Shown: positions 18,076 through 27,670 of the stretch, piece by piece
Numbering within the stretch: the first letter of the stretch is position 1
Layout: each line of letters starts with the position of its first letter
Origin: Brevibacillus sedimenti
GTDB taxonomy: Bacteria; Bacillota; Bacilli; Brevibacillales; Brevibacillaceae
Reading direction: 5' to 3'
Assembly (NCBI RefSeq): GCF_020923495.1
Contig: NZ_CP064048.1
Coordinates: forward strand, 2,667,001 to 2,731,000
DNA: 64,000 bases
Notes under the pieces: generated by a model
The model's database searches: none
Told to the model about the DNA's origin: nothing
What the model saw: only the letters and a program-made list of their open reading frames with translations
Program-made: the position numbers and the translations under genes

Positions 18076-19923
18076 TCAGGAACGGATCGTGACGTGATAC
18101 GCCCGCAACCACACATCCATCTGTGCCAGGTAGGCAAACAGTTGGGGCGTGCTCATCAACTGGCCGAAAAACGGGACGTCCGTCGCTTTCGCATCTGTCA
18201 TGGCCAGGCGTCTGATCGCTGCCGTGTCGATCAGCTGATGCAGGGGAGAGGAGGGATCGTTTAGAATCTCCAGAAGCCAGGTGCGGGTCGCTTCCGTGTA
18301 CGCAGGATTATGCGTTTTCGGGTAGGGGCTTTTTTTGCGGTACAGGACGTCGTCCGGCACGATGCCCTCCAGTGCCTTGCGCAGAATGCCCTTTTCGCGG
18401 CCGCCCCACATTTTTAGCGACCAGGGGATGTTCCAGACGTATTCCACCAGCCGGTGGTCACAAAACGGCACACGTGCTTCCAGGCTGGCCGCCATGCTCA
18501 TTCGGTCCTTGCGATCCAGCAGCGTGTTCATAAACCAGGTGAGGTTTAAGTAAAACATTTCCCGGCGGCGTGCTTCCAGCGGACTTTCGCCGGGCAGATG
18601 CGGCACCTCGTCAAGCGTCTCCTCATACCGCTGCGCTGCGTATTCCACCGGTTTCACCCACTCCCGCAGATCGGGCGAAAGCCAGGCGGCCCGCTGTTCG
18701 ATGGCCTGTGACCAAGGGAACGTGCGGGAGTGGAGCAGATCCTCGCGGTGGAACCAGGGGTAGCCGCCAAAGATTTCGTCTGCGCACTCCCCGGAGAGGA
18801 CCACCGTCGTTTCCTTTTTGATCTCGCGGCAAAACAGGTAAAGAGACGCGTCAACGTCAGCCATGCCGGGCAAGTCGCGAGCGTACGCGGCGGTGCGCAG
18901 GGCATCCACCAGTTCGGGCGTGTCAATCTCGATGGCGTGGTGAATGGTCCCAAAGAAGCGGGAAACCTTCTGCACGTACGGGGCGTCGGCATTGGGCTGA
19001 AAGGCGTTTGCCTGGAAGTGGCGGTCGTTGTCCACATAGTCGATGGAATAGGTGTGGAGCGGGCCCCGTCCGTCGCGCCGGAAGGTCTCGGCCGCGATCG
19101 CGGTGATGGCGCTGGAGTCCAGCCCGCCGGAGAGCAGCGTGGCGACCGGGACGTCCGCGACCAGCTGCCGCTGAATTGAATCGATCAAGAGCGTCCGTAC
19201 GGTTTGGACGGTTCGGTCCGCGTCGTCGGTGTGGGGGCGGCTTTCCACTTGCCAGTACCGCTTGATGGTGAAGCGCTCGCGGGTGACCGTCAGGTGGCAG
19301 CCGGGGCGTAGTTCAAAGACGTCGTGAAAAACGCCGTGTCCAGGTGTCCGGGCCGGACCGAGAGCAAAAATTTCCGCGATCCCTTCCCGGGACAAGACCG
19401 GCTCTACATCCGGATGGGCCAACAGCGCCTTCAGCTCTGACCCAAACAGAAACGAACTGCCCCGTCTGGCGTAAAAGAGCGGCTTTACCCCCAGACGGTC
19501 GCGGGCAAGAAACAGGGTTTGCTCCCGTTCGTTCCAGACCGCAAAGGCAAAGATGCCGTTCAACCTGTGGACACACTCGCTGCCCCATTCGATGTAGGAA
19601 GCGAGCAGCACTTCCGTGTCCGAGTGAGAGTGGAACGTATGGCCCTTTTCCACTAGAATCTGGCGAAGATCGTCCGTGTTGTACAGCTCTCCGTTGTATA
19701 TCAAGGTATAGGCGTGTCCGCCCCGGTAGCGCGTCATCGGTTGACGGCCGCCCGCAGGGTCGACGACGCACAGCCGTCGGTGTCCAAATGCGACCCGCGG
19801 CGACAGCCAGTATCCCTCGTCGTCAGGTCCCCGGCTGGTCAGCGTCTGTGTCATGGTTTCAATCGTGGCTCTCTCCCGGGAAAGGTCTTTTTCCCAGTCA
19901 ACCCATCCAGCAATTCCGCACAT
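18076..19923 (-). CDS. asnO: glutamine-hydrolysing asparagine synthase
   Basis: 615 residues. The mature N-terminus MCGIAGWVDW exposes Cys2, the glutaminase nucleophile of the Ntn-type domain (residues 1-210). The synthetase domain has the ATP pyrophosphate loop LLSGGLDSSAI near residue 262. It converts aspartate, glutamine and ATP to asparagine. The length fits B. subtilis AsnO (614 residues), the sporulation-linked paralogue, better than AsnB or AsnH; the symbol is assigned on that basis only. GGAAGGGTG precedes the ATG. Confidence 0.88.
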   Translation of the reverse strand: MCGIAGWVDWEKDLSRERATIETMTQTLTSRGPDDEGYWLSPRVAFGHRRLCVVDPAGGRQPMTRYRGGHAYTLIYNGELYNTDDLRQILVEKGHTFHSHSDTEVLLASYIEWGSECVHRLNGIFAFAVWNEREQTLFLARDRLGVKPLFYARRGSSFLFGSELKALLAHPDVEPVLSREGIAEIFALGPARTPGHGVFHDVFELRPGCHLTVTRERFTIKRYWQVESRPHTDDADRTVQTVRTLLIDSIQRQLVADVPVATLLSGGLDSSAITAIAAETFRRDGRGPLHTYSIDYVDNDRHFQANAFQPNADAPYVQKVSRFFGTIHHAIEIDTPELVDALRTAAYARDLPGMADVDASLYLFCREIKKETTVVLSGECADEIFGGYPWFHREDLLHSRTFPWSQAIEQRAAWLSPDLREWVKPVEYAAQRYEETLDEVPHLPGESPLEARRREMFYLNLTWFMNTLLDRKDRMSMAASLEARVPFCDHRLVEYVWNIPWSLKMWGGREKGILRKALEGIVPDDVLYRKKSPYPKTHNPAYTEATRTWLLEILNDPSSPLHQLIDTAAIRRLAMTDAKATDVPFFGQLMSTPQLFAYLAQMDVWLRAYHVTIRS

Positions 19924-20060
19924 AATCGGTCACCCTTCCGCATGAAGCGTTGCACATCCAGCCTATGCAGGGCGCCCAGCCAAGTTGTCTGTCCAGCAGG
20001 GAAAGCAAAAGCGAAAGCGGAATTGTTAACAGATGGAGAGAGTTGCGGAGGGATGGCGCA

Positions 20061-21812
20061 GTGGAACAGTTGACGCTGTTGTTGATTGAGCGGATGGGGA
20101 TATTGCTTACGCTCGCCTTTATTCTGACGCGCATCCCGCTGTTTCGCCAGCTGCTGGACCGGGACGTTCACCTCGGGACGTCGATTGCGTATTCGCTGTT
20201 GTTTGGCCTGTTCGGAATGGCCGGCACCTATGCGGGCGTGGTGGTGCGGGAGGAGGTGTACCACCCCGCTTTCTGGATCTTTTCCCTGCAGTCCGATGAA
20301 GCGATCGCCAACTCCACCCTGGTAGGCGTGGTGATCGGCGGGCTGTTGGGCGGGCCATTGGTGGGACTGGGAGCGGGTTTGATCGCCGGAGCTCATCTCT
20401 ACAGCCTGGGTGGATTTGCCGCCTGGCCGGCGGGACTATCCGTGCCGATCACCGGTCTCTTTGCCGGTTACGTGGCGCGCTTTTTTTCCCAGGAGCGGGT
20501 AATCTCTCCCGCCAAAGCGCTGTTTATCGGCATGTTCGCCCCCATCATCCAAATGTCGCTGCTGCTGATTTTCGCACATCCTCCCGAGCTGGTTCGGACT
20601 GTCGTCAATCTGATCGGCATTCCCATGGTGTTGACCAACAGCATCTCCATCGCCATCTTTACCACGATGATTCACGTCGCCCTGAAAGAGGAGGAGCGCT
20701 CCGCCGCGACGGAAGCGGAACGGGCCTTTACCATTGCCGAGCGGATTCTGCCGCATCTCAAGCAGGGCCTGACGCCGCAGACGTCTCAAGCCGCCGCCCA
20801 GCTGCTGCTGCGGGAGACGAAGGCGGCTGCTGTGGCGGTCACCGACCGGGAGCGCCTGCTCGCCCACGTCGGTGCCGGAGCGGATCACCACCTGCCCGGC
20901 GAGCCGATCGGAAGCGATCTGGACCGGCGGGCGATGTTCAGCGGCGGTATCGAGACGGGACTTACCCGTGAGAGCGTCTCCTGTGGGCAAAAGCACTGTC
21001 CGCTGCAAGCGGCAGTGGTGGTGCCGATCCGGGAAGGGGACAGCGTGGTCGGATTGATCAAGCTGTATTTTCGCCGTCCCCAACAGATCGGCAAGGTGCA
21101 GGAAGCACTGGCCAAAGGACTGGGCAACCTGCTGTCCAATCAGCTGACGCTGACCCTGGCTGAGAAAATGAAAGGGCTGATGAAGGATGCGGAGCTAAGG
21201 ATGCTGCAGGCGCAAATTCAGCCGCATTTTCTGTTCAACACACTCAATTCCATCGTCACCCTGATTCGGATCAATCCCGATCTGGCGCGGCACATGACGA
21301 TCCAGCTCGGCGTGTTCATGCGCCTCAACCTGAAGCTGACGGCGAGCCCGCTGGTCACCGTCGGACAGGAACTGAATCACTTGAACGCATATCTGGAGAT
21401 CATCAACATTCGCTTTGCGGAACAGTTTGTCGTCCGCTGTGAGGCGGACGACGGAGTCGAAGAAGCGCTGATCCCGCCGGGAACGCTGCAAACGCTCGTG
21501 GAGAACAGCATTCACCACGGCCTGCGGGGCAAGACCAGCGGCGGGGAGATCGAGGTGCGTGTAAAGCAGGACGGACGACGGGTGGCCGTGGTCATCGAGG
21601 ACAACGGTGCGGGCATCCCCGCGGACATCCTGGACAAGCTGGGCGAGATGCCGCTGGAGAGCCGCGACGGAAACGGGATCGGCGTCTACAACGTCAACCA
21701 GCGGCTGGTCAGCCTGCTCGGCCAATCAGCCCGTCTGCGTTTTGCCAACAAACCGGAGGGGGGCAGCCGGATCACCTTTTTCATACCTCACAGAGGAGGA
21801 GAGGATGCCTAG
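20061..21812 (+). CDS. lytS: LytS-family sensor histidine kinase
   Basis: 583 residues from GTG 20061 (GGAGGG 8 nt upstream); an in-frame ORF extends to 19950 without a ribosome binding site. Domains in order: multi-helix 5TM-LYT sensor (about 1-200), GAF-like region (about 225-360), His_kinase (AQIQPHFLFNTLNSIVTLIR, with the phosphorylatable His), and HATPase (NSIHHG, EDNGAGIP, GIGVYNVNQRL). Its stop is directly followed by the cognate regulator. Location beside an acetate-type symporter suggests it senses an organic acid such as pyruvate or acetate, as in other LytS/YpdA-type systems; that is inference. Confidence 0.92.
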   Translation: MEQLTLLLIERMGILLTLAFILTRIPLFRQLLDRDVHLGTSIAYSLLFGLFGMAGTYAGVVVREEVYHPAFWIFSLQSDEAIANSTLVGVVIGGLLGGPLVGLGAGLIAGAHLYSLGGFAAWPAGLSVPITGLFAGYVARFFSQERVISPAKALFIGMFAPIIQMSLLLIFAHPPELVRTVVNLIGIPMVLTNSISIAIFTTMIHVALKEEERSAATEAERAFTIAERILPHLKQGLTPQTSQAAAQLLLRETKAAAVAVTDRERLLAHVGAGADHHLPGEPIGSDLDRRAMFSGGIETGLTRESVSCGQKHCPLQAAVVVPIREGDSVVGLIKLYFRRPQQIGKVQEALAKGLGNLLSNQLTLTLAEKMKGLMKDAELRMLQAQIQPHFLFNTLNSIVTLIRINPDLARHMTIQLGVFMRLNLKLTASPLVTVGQELNHLNAYLEIINIRFAEQFVVRCEADDGVEEALIPPGTLQTLVENSIHHGLRGKTSGGEIEVRVKQDGRRVAVVIEDNGAGIPADILDKLGEMPLESRDGNGIGVYNVNQRLVSLLGQSARLRFANKPEGGSRITFFIPHRGGEDA

Positions 21813-22538
21813 ATGGTCATTCGTGTCATGATAGCCGAAGACGAACACCTGGCTCGGGAAGAGCTGACCTACCTGCTTCAGCAGGAAAGCGACGTAGAAC
21901 TCCTGCCCTGTGCCTCCAATGGCAGGGAACTGTTGCGCCTGGTGGAAGAGCACGACCCGGACGTGGTGTTTCTGGACATCAAAATGCCGGAACTGGAGGG
22001 GGATCAGGCAGCCCGCATGCTGGCGGCGCGCAAGGATCGCCCGCTGCTGGTCTTTTCGACCGCCCACGAGGACTACGCGGTGGAAGCGTTCAAGCTGAAT
22101 GCCGTCGATTACCTGCTGAAGCCGACGGAACCCCAACGTCTGCGGGAAACACTGCAGCGCGTGCGCAAGCGGCTCGCGGAGACATCCGGGCCGCAGGCGG
22201 GAAAAGTCTCCAAGCTGATTGTGGAAGAGAGCAGCCGGCTGGTGGTGATCGATCCGGCCGCGATCATGTACGCCGTTCGGGACGATCGGGTAGTGCGCAT
22301 CTGCACGGAGACAGAGGTGTACACCACCCGGATGACCTTGCAGCAGTTGGAGGAAAAGCTGCAAGCCCATTCCTTTTTCCGCACGCACAAGAGCTACCTG
22401 GTCAACCTGCAGTACGTCAGCGAGCTGGAGCCATGGTTCAACGGGGCGTACAACCTGATATTGAAAGGACCGAAAAAAGTGCGCGTACCCGTCTCCCGCA
22501 CGGCGGCAAAAGACCTGCTGAAACGCTTGGAAGGGTAA
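21813..22538 (+). CDS. lytT: LytTR-family response regulator
   Basis: 241 residues. The receiver domain (1-120) has the acidic pair EDE near the N-terminus, the phosphoacceptor Asp in VVFLDIKMPE, and the Lys in DYLLKP. The LytTR DNA-binding domain (about 140-241) has FFRTHKSYLVNLQYV. The gene starts at the base after the lytS stop, so the pair is translationally linked. The likely target is the symporter operon directly downstream, where a 21-bp-spaced direct repeat is present. Confidence 0.93.
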   Translation: MVIRVMIAEDEHLAREELTYLLQQESDVELLPCASNGRELLRLVEEHDPDVVFLDIKMPELEGDQAARMLAARKDRPLLVFSTAHEDYAVEAFKLNAVDYLLKPTEPQRLRETLQRVRKRLAETSGPQAGKVSKLIVEESSRLVVIDPAAIMYAVRDDRVVRICTETEVYTTRMTLQQLEEKLQAHSFFRTHKSYLVNLQYVSELEPWFNGAYNLILKGPKKVRVPVSRTAAKDLLKRLEG

Positions 22539-22562
22539 AGGTTGCCTGCGCTGATTCCTCGT

Positions 22563-22593
22563 TTTGTGCATGTGGCGCACGAGATTGTGCAAG
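22563..22593 (+). promoter_or_regulatory. candidate LytT direct-repeat binding site
   Basis: TTGTGCA occurs at 22564-22570 and again at 22585-22591, exactly 21 bp (two helical turns) apart. This is the geometry expected for LytTR regulators. It lies between the regulator gene and the transporter operon, ~110 bp ahead of the first transporter start. Confidence 0.5.
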
Positions 22594-22647
22594 ATACGCA
22601 AAAATATACGCAATATTGATATTTTTTTGTAAACTGTAAAAAACTAA

Positions 22648-22661
22648 AGGAAGCGCTTACA
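22648..22661 (+). promoter_or_regulatory. cre-like (CcpA) site
   Basis: AGGAAGCGCTTACA matches 12 of 14 positions of the Bacillus cre consensus TGWAANCGNTNWCA. It is 39 bp ahead of the DUF485 gene, suggesting catabolite repression of an organic-acid importer. Confidence 0.5.
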
Positions 22662-22699
22662 ATCCAGTAGGCGCCACATTTGCAAGAGGGGGAGTTCCA

Positions 22700-23047
22700 A
22701 TGGGAAATACGAGCCCGGCGGTCCAAGGAAAGTCGAAGCCGCAGTCGATTGACTACACGGCCGTAAGCCGTTCCGCCGCCTTCAAGGAACTGCTGAGGCG
22801 AAAAAAAGCTTTCATTCTGCCTTATTCCATTTTTTTCTTCGTGTTCTATTTCACCCTCCCAATCATGACCTCTTACTTTGAAGTCCTGAACCGTCCCGCT
22901 ATCGGGGTGATCACCTGGGCATGGGTATTTGCTTTTGCCCAGTTCATCATGACCTGGACGCTCTGTATCATCTACACCAAGCGTTCGGAAGAGTTTGACC
23001 GGATGGTGGAACAGATCAAACAGGAGACGGGAGGGAAACAGGTATGA
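22700..23047 (+). CDS. DUF485 membrane protein (YwcB/YjcH-like)
   Basis: 115 residues with two membrane helices (about 38-60 and 72-93) and a charged C-terminus. DUF485 proteins are usually encoded immediately before ActP/YwcA-type sodium:solute symporters and are thought to support them. Here the last four bases overlap the symporter start (ATGA), so translation is coupled. AGAGGGGGAG precedes ATG 22700. Confidence 0.88.
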   Translation: MGNTSPAVQGKSKPQSIDYTAVSRSAAFKELLRRKKAFILPYSIFFFVFYFTLPIMTSYFEVLNRPAIGVITWAWVFAFAQFIMTWTLCIIYTKRSEEFDRMVEQIKQETGGKQV

Positions 23048-24570
23048 ACGTAACCGCGTTTTTGCTGTTTCTGGCCATTGTCATCTTGACGCTCATCATC
23101 ACCTACTACGCTTCCAAGCGAACCAATACGACCAGCGAATTTTACACCGCCGGGGGCGGCCTGACCGGATGGCAGAACGGCCTGGCGATCGCCGGCGACT
23201 ACATGTCGGCAGCTTCGTTCCTCGGCATCGCCGGGATGATCGCGCTGTCCGGCTTCGACGGCTTTTTCTACAGCATCGGGTTTCTCGTCGCGTACCTGGT
23301 CGTGCTGTACCTGGTGGCCGAACCGCTGCGAAATCTGGGCAAGTACACGATGGCGGACATGATTGCGGCGCGCTTCAACAACAAGCAGATTCGCGGCGTT
23401 GCCGCGCTCAACTCCGTCGCCATCTCCATTTTTTACATGATCGCGCAGTTGGTGGGGGCCGGCGCGCTGATCAAACTTTTGCTCGGGCTGGAATACACCA
23501 CGTCCGTGCTGATCGTCGGCGCCTTGATGACGGTGTACGTGGTCTTCGGCGGGATGACCGCCACTTCCTGGGTGCAGATCGTCAAGGCGGTGCTGTTGAT
23601 GGCCGGCACGTTCATCATCTCACTGATGGTGTTTGCCAAATTTGGCTTCAGCTTTACGGCCATGTTTGAACACATGCAGACGGCAACGCCGTTGGGCGAG
23701 AAGTTTCTCCATCCCGGCAACAAGTTCAAGGACGGGCTGGACACGATCTCGCTCAACCTGGCGCTGGTGCTGGGCACGGCCGGCCTGCCGCACATCCTGA
23801 TTCGCTTCTTTACCGTGAAGGATGCGCCGACCGCGCGCAAGTCCGTAGTGTACGCCACCTGGATCATCGGCATTTTCTACGTCATGACCATTTTCCTGGG
23901 CTTTGGTGCGGCTGCGTTCGTCGGGCAGGACAACATGGACCCGGCGGGCAACATGGGCGCTCCGCTGCTGGCGCAGTACCTCGGGGGGAACTTCCTGTTC
24001 GCGTTTGTCTCCGCCGTCGCCTTCGCCACGATCCTGGCTGTGGTGGCGGGGCTGGTCCTGTCGGCTGCGTCCGCCTTTGCGCACGATTTTTACAGCCACG
24101 TGATCCGGCAGGGCAAAGCGTCGGAGCGCGAGCAGATGTTGGCGGCCAAGTGGGCGTCGGTCGGCGTGGCTGTCATCTCCATCCTGCTTGCCTTGTTCGC
24201 GCAAAAGCTGAACGTCGCCTTTCTCGTGGCGCTCGCGTTTGCGGTGGCAGCCAGCGCCAACCTGCCGGTGATCATCTTCACCATTTACTGGCGCCGCTTT
24301 AACACGACGGGAGCGGTGACCGGCATGCTGGTGGGGCTGTTCAGCTCCCTGATCCTGGTCGCCCTCAGCCCGAACGTCTGGCATCCGGAGCCGGGCAAGG
24401 CGATTCTCGTCGGCGAAGCGCTCTTCCCGCTCAGCAATCCGGGCATCGTCTCCATCCCGCTGGGCTTTTTGGCCGCATGGATCGGCACGTACTTTTCCTC
24501 CTCGCGGGACGACGCCAAATTTGAAGAAATTCTGGTCAAGGCCAATACGGGCATGAAGGAAACGGCATAG
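23044..24570 (+). CDS. sodium:solute symporter, cation/acetate (ActP/YwcA) type
   Basis: 508 residues with about 13 membrane segments. Typical SSS features include ASKRTNTTSEFYTAGGGLTGWQNGLAIAGDYMSAASFLG at the N-terminus (only part quoted as a pattern), the GLPHILIRFFTVKD segment, and SAVAFATILAVVAGL. It probably imports acetate or another short organic acid with Na+. It is linked to DUF485 and to LytS/LytT upstream. Confidence 0.9.
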   Translation: MNVTAFLLFLAIVILTLIITYYASKRTNTTSEFYTAGGGLTGWQNGLAIAGDYMSAASFLGIAGMIALSGFDGFFYSIGFLVAYLVVLYLVAEPLRNLGKYTMADMIAARFNNKQIRGVAALNSVAISIFYMIAQLVGAGALIKLLLGLEYTTSVLIVGALMTVYVVFGGMTATSWVQIVKAVLLMAGTFIISLMVFAKFGFSFTAMFEHMQTATPLGEKFLHPGNKFKDGLDTISLNLALVLGTAGLPHILIRFFTVKDAPTARKSVVYATWIIGIFYVMTIFLGFGAAAFVGQDNMDPAGNMGAPLLAQYLGGNFLFAFVSAVAFATILAVVAGLVLSAASAFAHDFYSHVIRQGKASEREQMLAAKWASVGVAVISILLALFAQKLNVAFLVALAFAVAASANLPVIIFTIYWRRFNTTGAVTGMLVGLFSSLILVALSPNVWHPEPGKAILVGEALFPLSNPGIVSIPLGFLAAWIGTYFSSSRDDAKFEEILVKANTGMKETA

Positions 24571-24654
24571 CCCGCGGATAAGTATACAGGAAACTGGAGA
24601 TGCTGGGGTGTACGCCCCGGCTTCTTTGCCATTCAGGCGGAAGTGGAGGCTGGC

Positions 24655-26211
24655 ATGTCTGCGGTGATTTTCTTTTGCAGCGTCATTATCGGCACGCTGT
24701 TCATCACGTATTCGGCAGCCAGGCGGGCGGTCAACCCGCGTGAGTTCTACGCTGCGGGCAACCGTCTGACCGGTTTGCAGAACGGCGTAGCCATCGCGGG
24801 AGACTACATGAGCGCTGCGTCTTTCCTCGGCATTGCGGGTACAATCGCCCTGTACGGATTTGACGGCTTTCTCTACGCGATCGGATTTTTCGTCTCCTAT
24901 CTGGTGATGCTGTCTTTGATCGCGGAACCGCTGCACAACCTGGGGCGATACACCCTGGCCGACGCGATCGCCGTTCGCTTTGACAGCAAAGGGCTGCGCG
25001 GGGTGATCGCCTGCACGACACTGCTGATCACGATTTTTTACATGATCGCTCAACTGGTGGGGGCGGGAGCGCTGATCCACCACCTGTTTGACATCGAGTA
25101 CAAGACCGCGGTGATGGTGGTGGGCAGCCTGATGACGATCTACGTCGTCTTTGGCGGGATGGAGGCCACCTCCTGGGTGCAGATTATCAAGGCCATTCTG
25201 CTCCTGACGGGGACCTGCATCGTTTCCATGATCGTGCTGGCCCGCTTTGACTGGAGCCTGGCAGCGCTGTTTGATTACGTCAGCACGGCTACTCCGTTCG
25301 GGGAGCGGTACCTCTATCCGGGCAACCAGTACGTCAAGCCGCTGGACATCCTTTCGCTGCATCTGGCGCTGATCCTGGGCACGGCCGGCCTGCCGCACAT
25401 CATCGCCCGCCTGTTTACGGTGAAGGACGCAGTCACCACGCGCAAGTCGATCATCACGGCCACCTGGATCATGGGGGCGTTTTACCTGATGACCATTCTG
25501 CTGGGATTCGGCGCGTGCGCGTTTATCGGCTGGCAGACCCTGAATCAGGCCGGGTTTGGGGGAAATCTGACGGTGACGCTGCTGGCTGATGCGCTGGGGG
25601 GCGAATTCCTGATGGCCTACATCTCGGCCGTCGCCTTCGCCACGATACTGGCAGTCGTGACCGGATTGGTGCTCGCCGCGTCTTCCGCGTTCGCCCACGA
25701 CGTCTACAGCCACATCGTCCGCAGCGGGCAGGCTTCCGAACGGGAGCAGGTGCTGGTCGCCAAGGCGTCGTCCGTCGCTGTCGGCTTCGTCTCCATCTGG
25801 CTGGCGATCGGTGCGGAGAAGATGAACGTGGCGATTCTCGTGGCGCTCACTTTTGCTGTGGCGGCTTCGGCCAACCTGCCGATGATCCTGTTTACCTTGT
25901 ACTGGAGGCGGTTTACGGTGCAGGGAGCGATCGCCGGAGTCATCACCGGTGTTGTGGCTTCGCTCCTGCTCGTCAGTCTCGGCCCGTCGGTAATGCATCC
26001 CGAGCACGGCATGATTCTGGCCAAACCGCTGTTTCCCCTGGCCAATCCGGGCCTGGTCTCGATTCCGCTCGGGTTCCTCGGCGCGATGCTGGGCACTTGG
26101 TTGAGCCGACCGTCGCCGGGGGCGTCGGAGCGGTACGATCGGGTGCTGGTGCAGGCGTATACCGGCATCCGCCCGCCCGCCGACCGGTACAGGCGCACGC
26201 CAAACGCATAG
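24655..26211 (+). CDS. second sodium:solute symporter (ActP-like paralogue)
   Basis: 518 residues, clearly paralogous to the preceding symporter. Shared blocks include the GDYMSAASFLGIAG motif, TAGLPHI-ARLFTVKDA and SAVAFATILAVVTGLVL. ATG 24655 follows GGAGG by 5 nt; an in-frame GTG at 24643 is less likely. The 84-bp gap contains no strong terminator, so it may be in the same operon. Substrate range may differ: several polar residues in the core helices are not shared. No DUF485 partner of its own is present. Confidence 0.88.
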   Translation: MSAVIFFCSVIIGTLFITYSAARRAVNPREFYAAGNRLTGLQNGVAIAGDYMSAASFLGIAGTIALYGFDGFLYAIGFFVSYLVMLSLIAEPLHNLGRYTLADAIAVRFDSKGLRGVIACTTLLITIFYMIAQLVGAGALIHHLFDIEYKTAVMVVGSLMTIYVVFGGMEATSWVQIIKAILLLTGTCIVSMIVLARFDWSLAALFDYVSTATPFGERYLYPGNQYVKPLDILSLHLALILGTAGLPHIIARLFTVKDAVTTRKSIITATWIMGAFYLMTILLGFGACAFIGWQTLNQAGFGGNLTVTLLADALGGEFLMAYISAVAFATILAVVTGLVLAASSAFAHDVYSHIVRSGQASEREQVLVAKASSVAVGFVSIWLAIGAEKMNVAILVALTFAVAASANLPMILFTLYWRRFTVQGAIAGVITGVVASLLLVSLGPSVMHPEHGMILAKPLFPLANPGLVSIPLGFLGAMLGTWLSRPSPGASERYDRVLVQAYTGIRPPADRYRRTPNA

Positions 26212-26284
26212 AGCGGCCGCAGTCGGCGTATCAGGACGGGCCGCTTTCACGCACAACGGAAGTTGTCCTTCATATTCAACAACA

Positions 26285-26322
26285 AAACCACCCCTCAACG
26301 TATTCGACTTGAGGGGTGGTTT
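26285..26322. terminator. bidirectional terminator
   Basis: AAACCACCCCTCAA and TTGAGGGGTGGTTT form a 14-bp perfect stem between converging genes. Confidence 0.88.
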
Positions 26323-26348
26323 CTCAATATTTGTTCTGAAGTGCTCAC

Positions 26349-26537
26349 TCAAGTGCCTGGAAGATTGAAGATTACCCAACCTGCCATAAGCGTAATCAAC
26401 AAACAAACCAGAATCACAAGAGTGGTTACTTTCGGTTTCTTCATTAAACTTCGAATTGCCGTAACCAAACCAGTCATCAGCTCTATCGGAAACAATATGA
26501 CCTCTTTTAGGATTTTCAGGACTTTCCTGCCAACCAT
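26349..26537 (-). CDS. small membrane protein, unknown function
   Basis: 62 residues: an amphipathic N-terminal half (MVGRKVLKILKEVILFPIELM), a basic MKKPK stretch, then one strong membrane helix (VTTLVILVCLLITLMAGWVIF). GGGAG lies ~10 nt ahead of the ATG and a terminator follows, so it is plausible as a gene. The surrounding sequence is AT-richer than its neighbours. No family is recognised. Confidence 0.55.
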   Translation of the reverse strand: MVGRKVLKILKEVILFPIELMTGLVTAIRSLMKKPKVTTLVILVCLLITLMAGWVIFNLPGT

Positions 26538-26765
26538 AACACATTACTCCCAGTGATCATCAGACATCAAAGTATACCAGTTCACCATTAGCCAATTTTT
26601 CCCTCCAAATATTTTCCTGCAATTGGGATAAACTGTTGCGGACAGGCTTCCGAACGGGAGGTTCTGGCCAATCGCAGCGGGACGCTTTCGGAGCAGTGTC
26701 TCCAATCCGGCCTGTGAATCGCGGAAAAGGATCCTGGATACCACATGCCACAGGGAGGGAGTTGC

Positions 26766-27599
26766 GTGTACGTCGGGTGTCACGTCAGCATTCGCGGCGG
26801 GTATCTGGCCGCAGCAAAGACGGCTTTGGCGCTGGGAGCCGACGCGTTCCAATACTTTCCCAAAAACCCGCGCAGTCTGACGCTCAAAGCGTTCGACCCG
26901 AAGGATGCAGAGGCATGCCGCGCCTTTTGCCGAGAGCAGGGGATCGTCTCCATCGCCCACACGTCCTATCCTGTCAATCTTGCCGCAGCGCCGGGCGCAT
27001 TGTATGAAGCGATTGCTGATTCACTGCGAAACGACCTGGAAATCGCCGAATCATGCGGTTCCATCGGGGTGGTCGTCCACTTCGGCCAATACAAGGGGGC
27101 GGATGTGCTGGAAGGGTACCGTTTGATGATCCGGATGGTAAACGACATTCTGGACGGCTGGAGCGGTGCGGCGAAGCTGCTGATCGAAAACAACGCGGGC
27201 CAGGGCAGCCGCATGGGGACAACGCTGGAAGAACTGACCCAGGTGCGGCAGCTGCTGAATCATCCGGAAAAGGTGGGCTTCTGCTTCGACACGTGCCACG
27301 CCTTTGCCAGCGGGCTGTGGACGGGAGACGACTGGGAGCAGGTGGCCGACCGCATGCGGAATCTCGGGTATCTGGACGCGCTGGCCGCTGTTCACCTCAA
27401 CGATTCGGTGTATCCGGCCGTCTCCTTTCGCGACAGGCACGCGCCGATCGGGCGTGGTGCGATCGGCAGGGAAGCGTTCGTCTCGCTGCTGCGGACACCA
27501 GAACTGCGGGGAATTCCGGTCGTGCTGGAAACGCCCCGTCCGCCCGGCGGGGACCACCGGGAGGAAATTGCCCTGGTGCGACAGCTGGCCGGGCCGTGA
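26766..27599 (+). CDS. nfo: deoxyribonuclease IV (AP endonuclease, Nfo family)
   Basis: 277 residues from GTG 26766 (GGGAGGGAG just upstream). TIM-barrel AP endonuclease 2 motifs: VGCHVSIRGGY near the start, HFGQYKGAD, LLIENNAGQGSRMGT, FCFDTCHAFASG and VHLNDS, which together carry the three-zinc ligands. It incises abasic sites in base-excision repair and is often spore-associated in Bacilli. The 228 bp upstream (26538-26765) contain no other gene I can support. Confidence 0.9.
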   Translation: MYVGCHVSIRGGYLAAAKTALALGADAFQYFPKNPRSLTLKAFDPKDAEACRAFCREQGIVSIAHTSYPVNLAAAPGALYEAIADSLRNDLEIAESCGSIGVVVHFGQYKGADVLEGYRLMIRMVNDILDGWSGAAKLLIENNAGQGSRMGTTLEELTQVRQLLNHPEKVGFCFDTCHAFASGLWTGDDWEQVADRMRNLGYLDALAAVHLNDSVYPAVSFRDRHAPIGRGAIGREAFVSLLRTPELRGIPVVLETPRPPGGDHREEIALVRQLAGP

Positions 27600-27670
27600 C
27601 AGGCTGACCGGTCGTATGGTAGAGTGTGAGAGTAAACCGTACAGTGCGCTGTCAGCGAGGAGGAGTCTGT

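Noticed and set aside
22572-22590. Sigma-54 promoter (GG...GC) upstream of DUF485
   Set aside because: The spacing between GG and the next GC does not fit N10, and the TTGTGCA direct repeat explains the sequence better.
23620-26544. 974-codon antisense ORF opposite the two symporters
   Set aside because: A shadow of high-GC coding sequence; no ribosome binding site and low-complexity His/Gln/Arg-rich composition.
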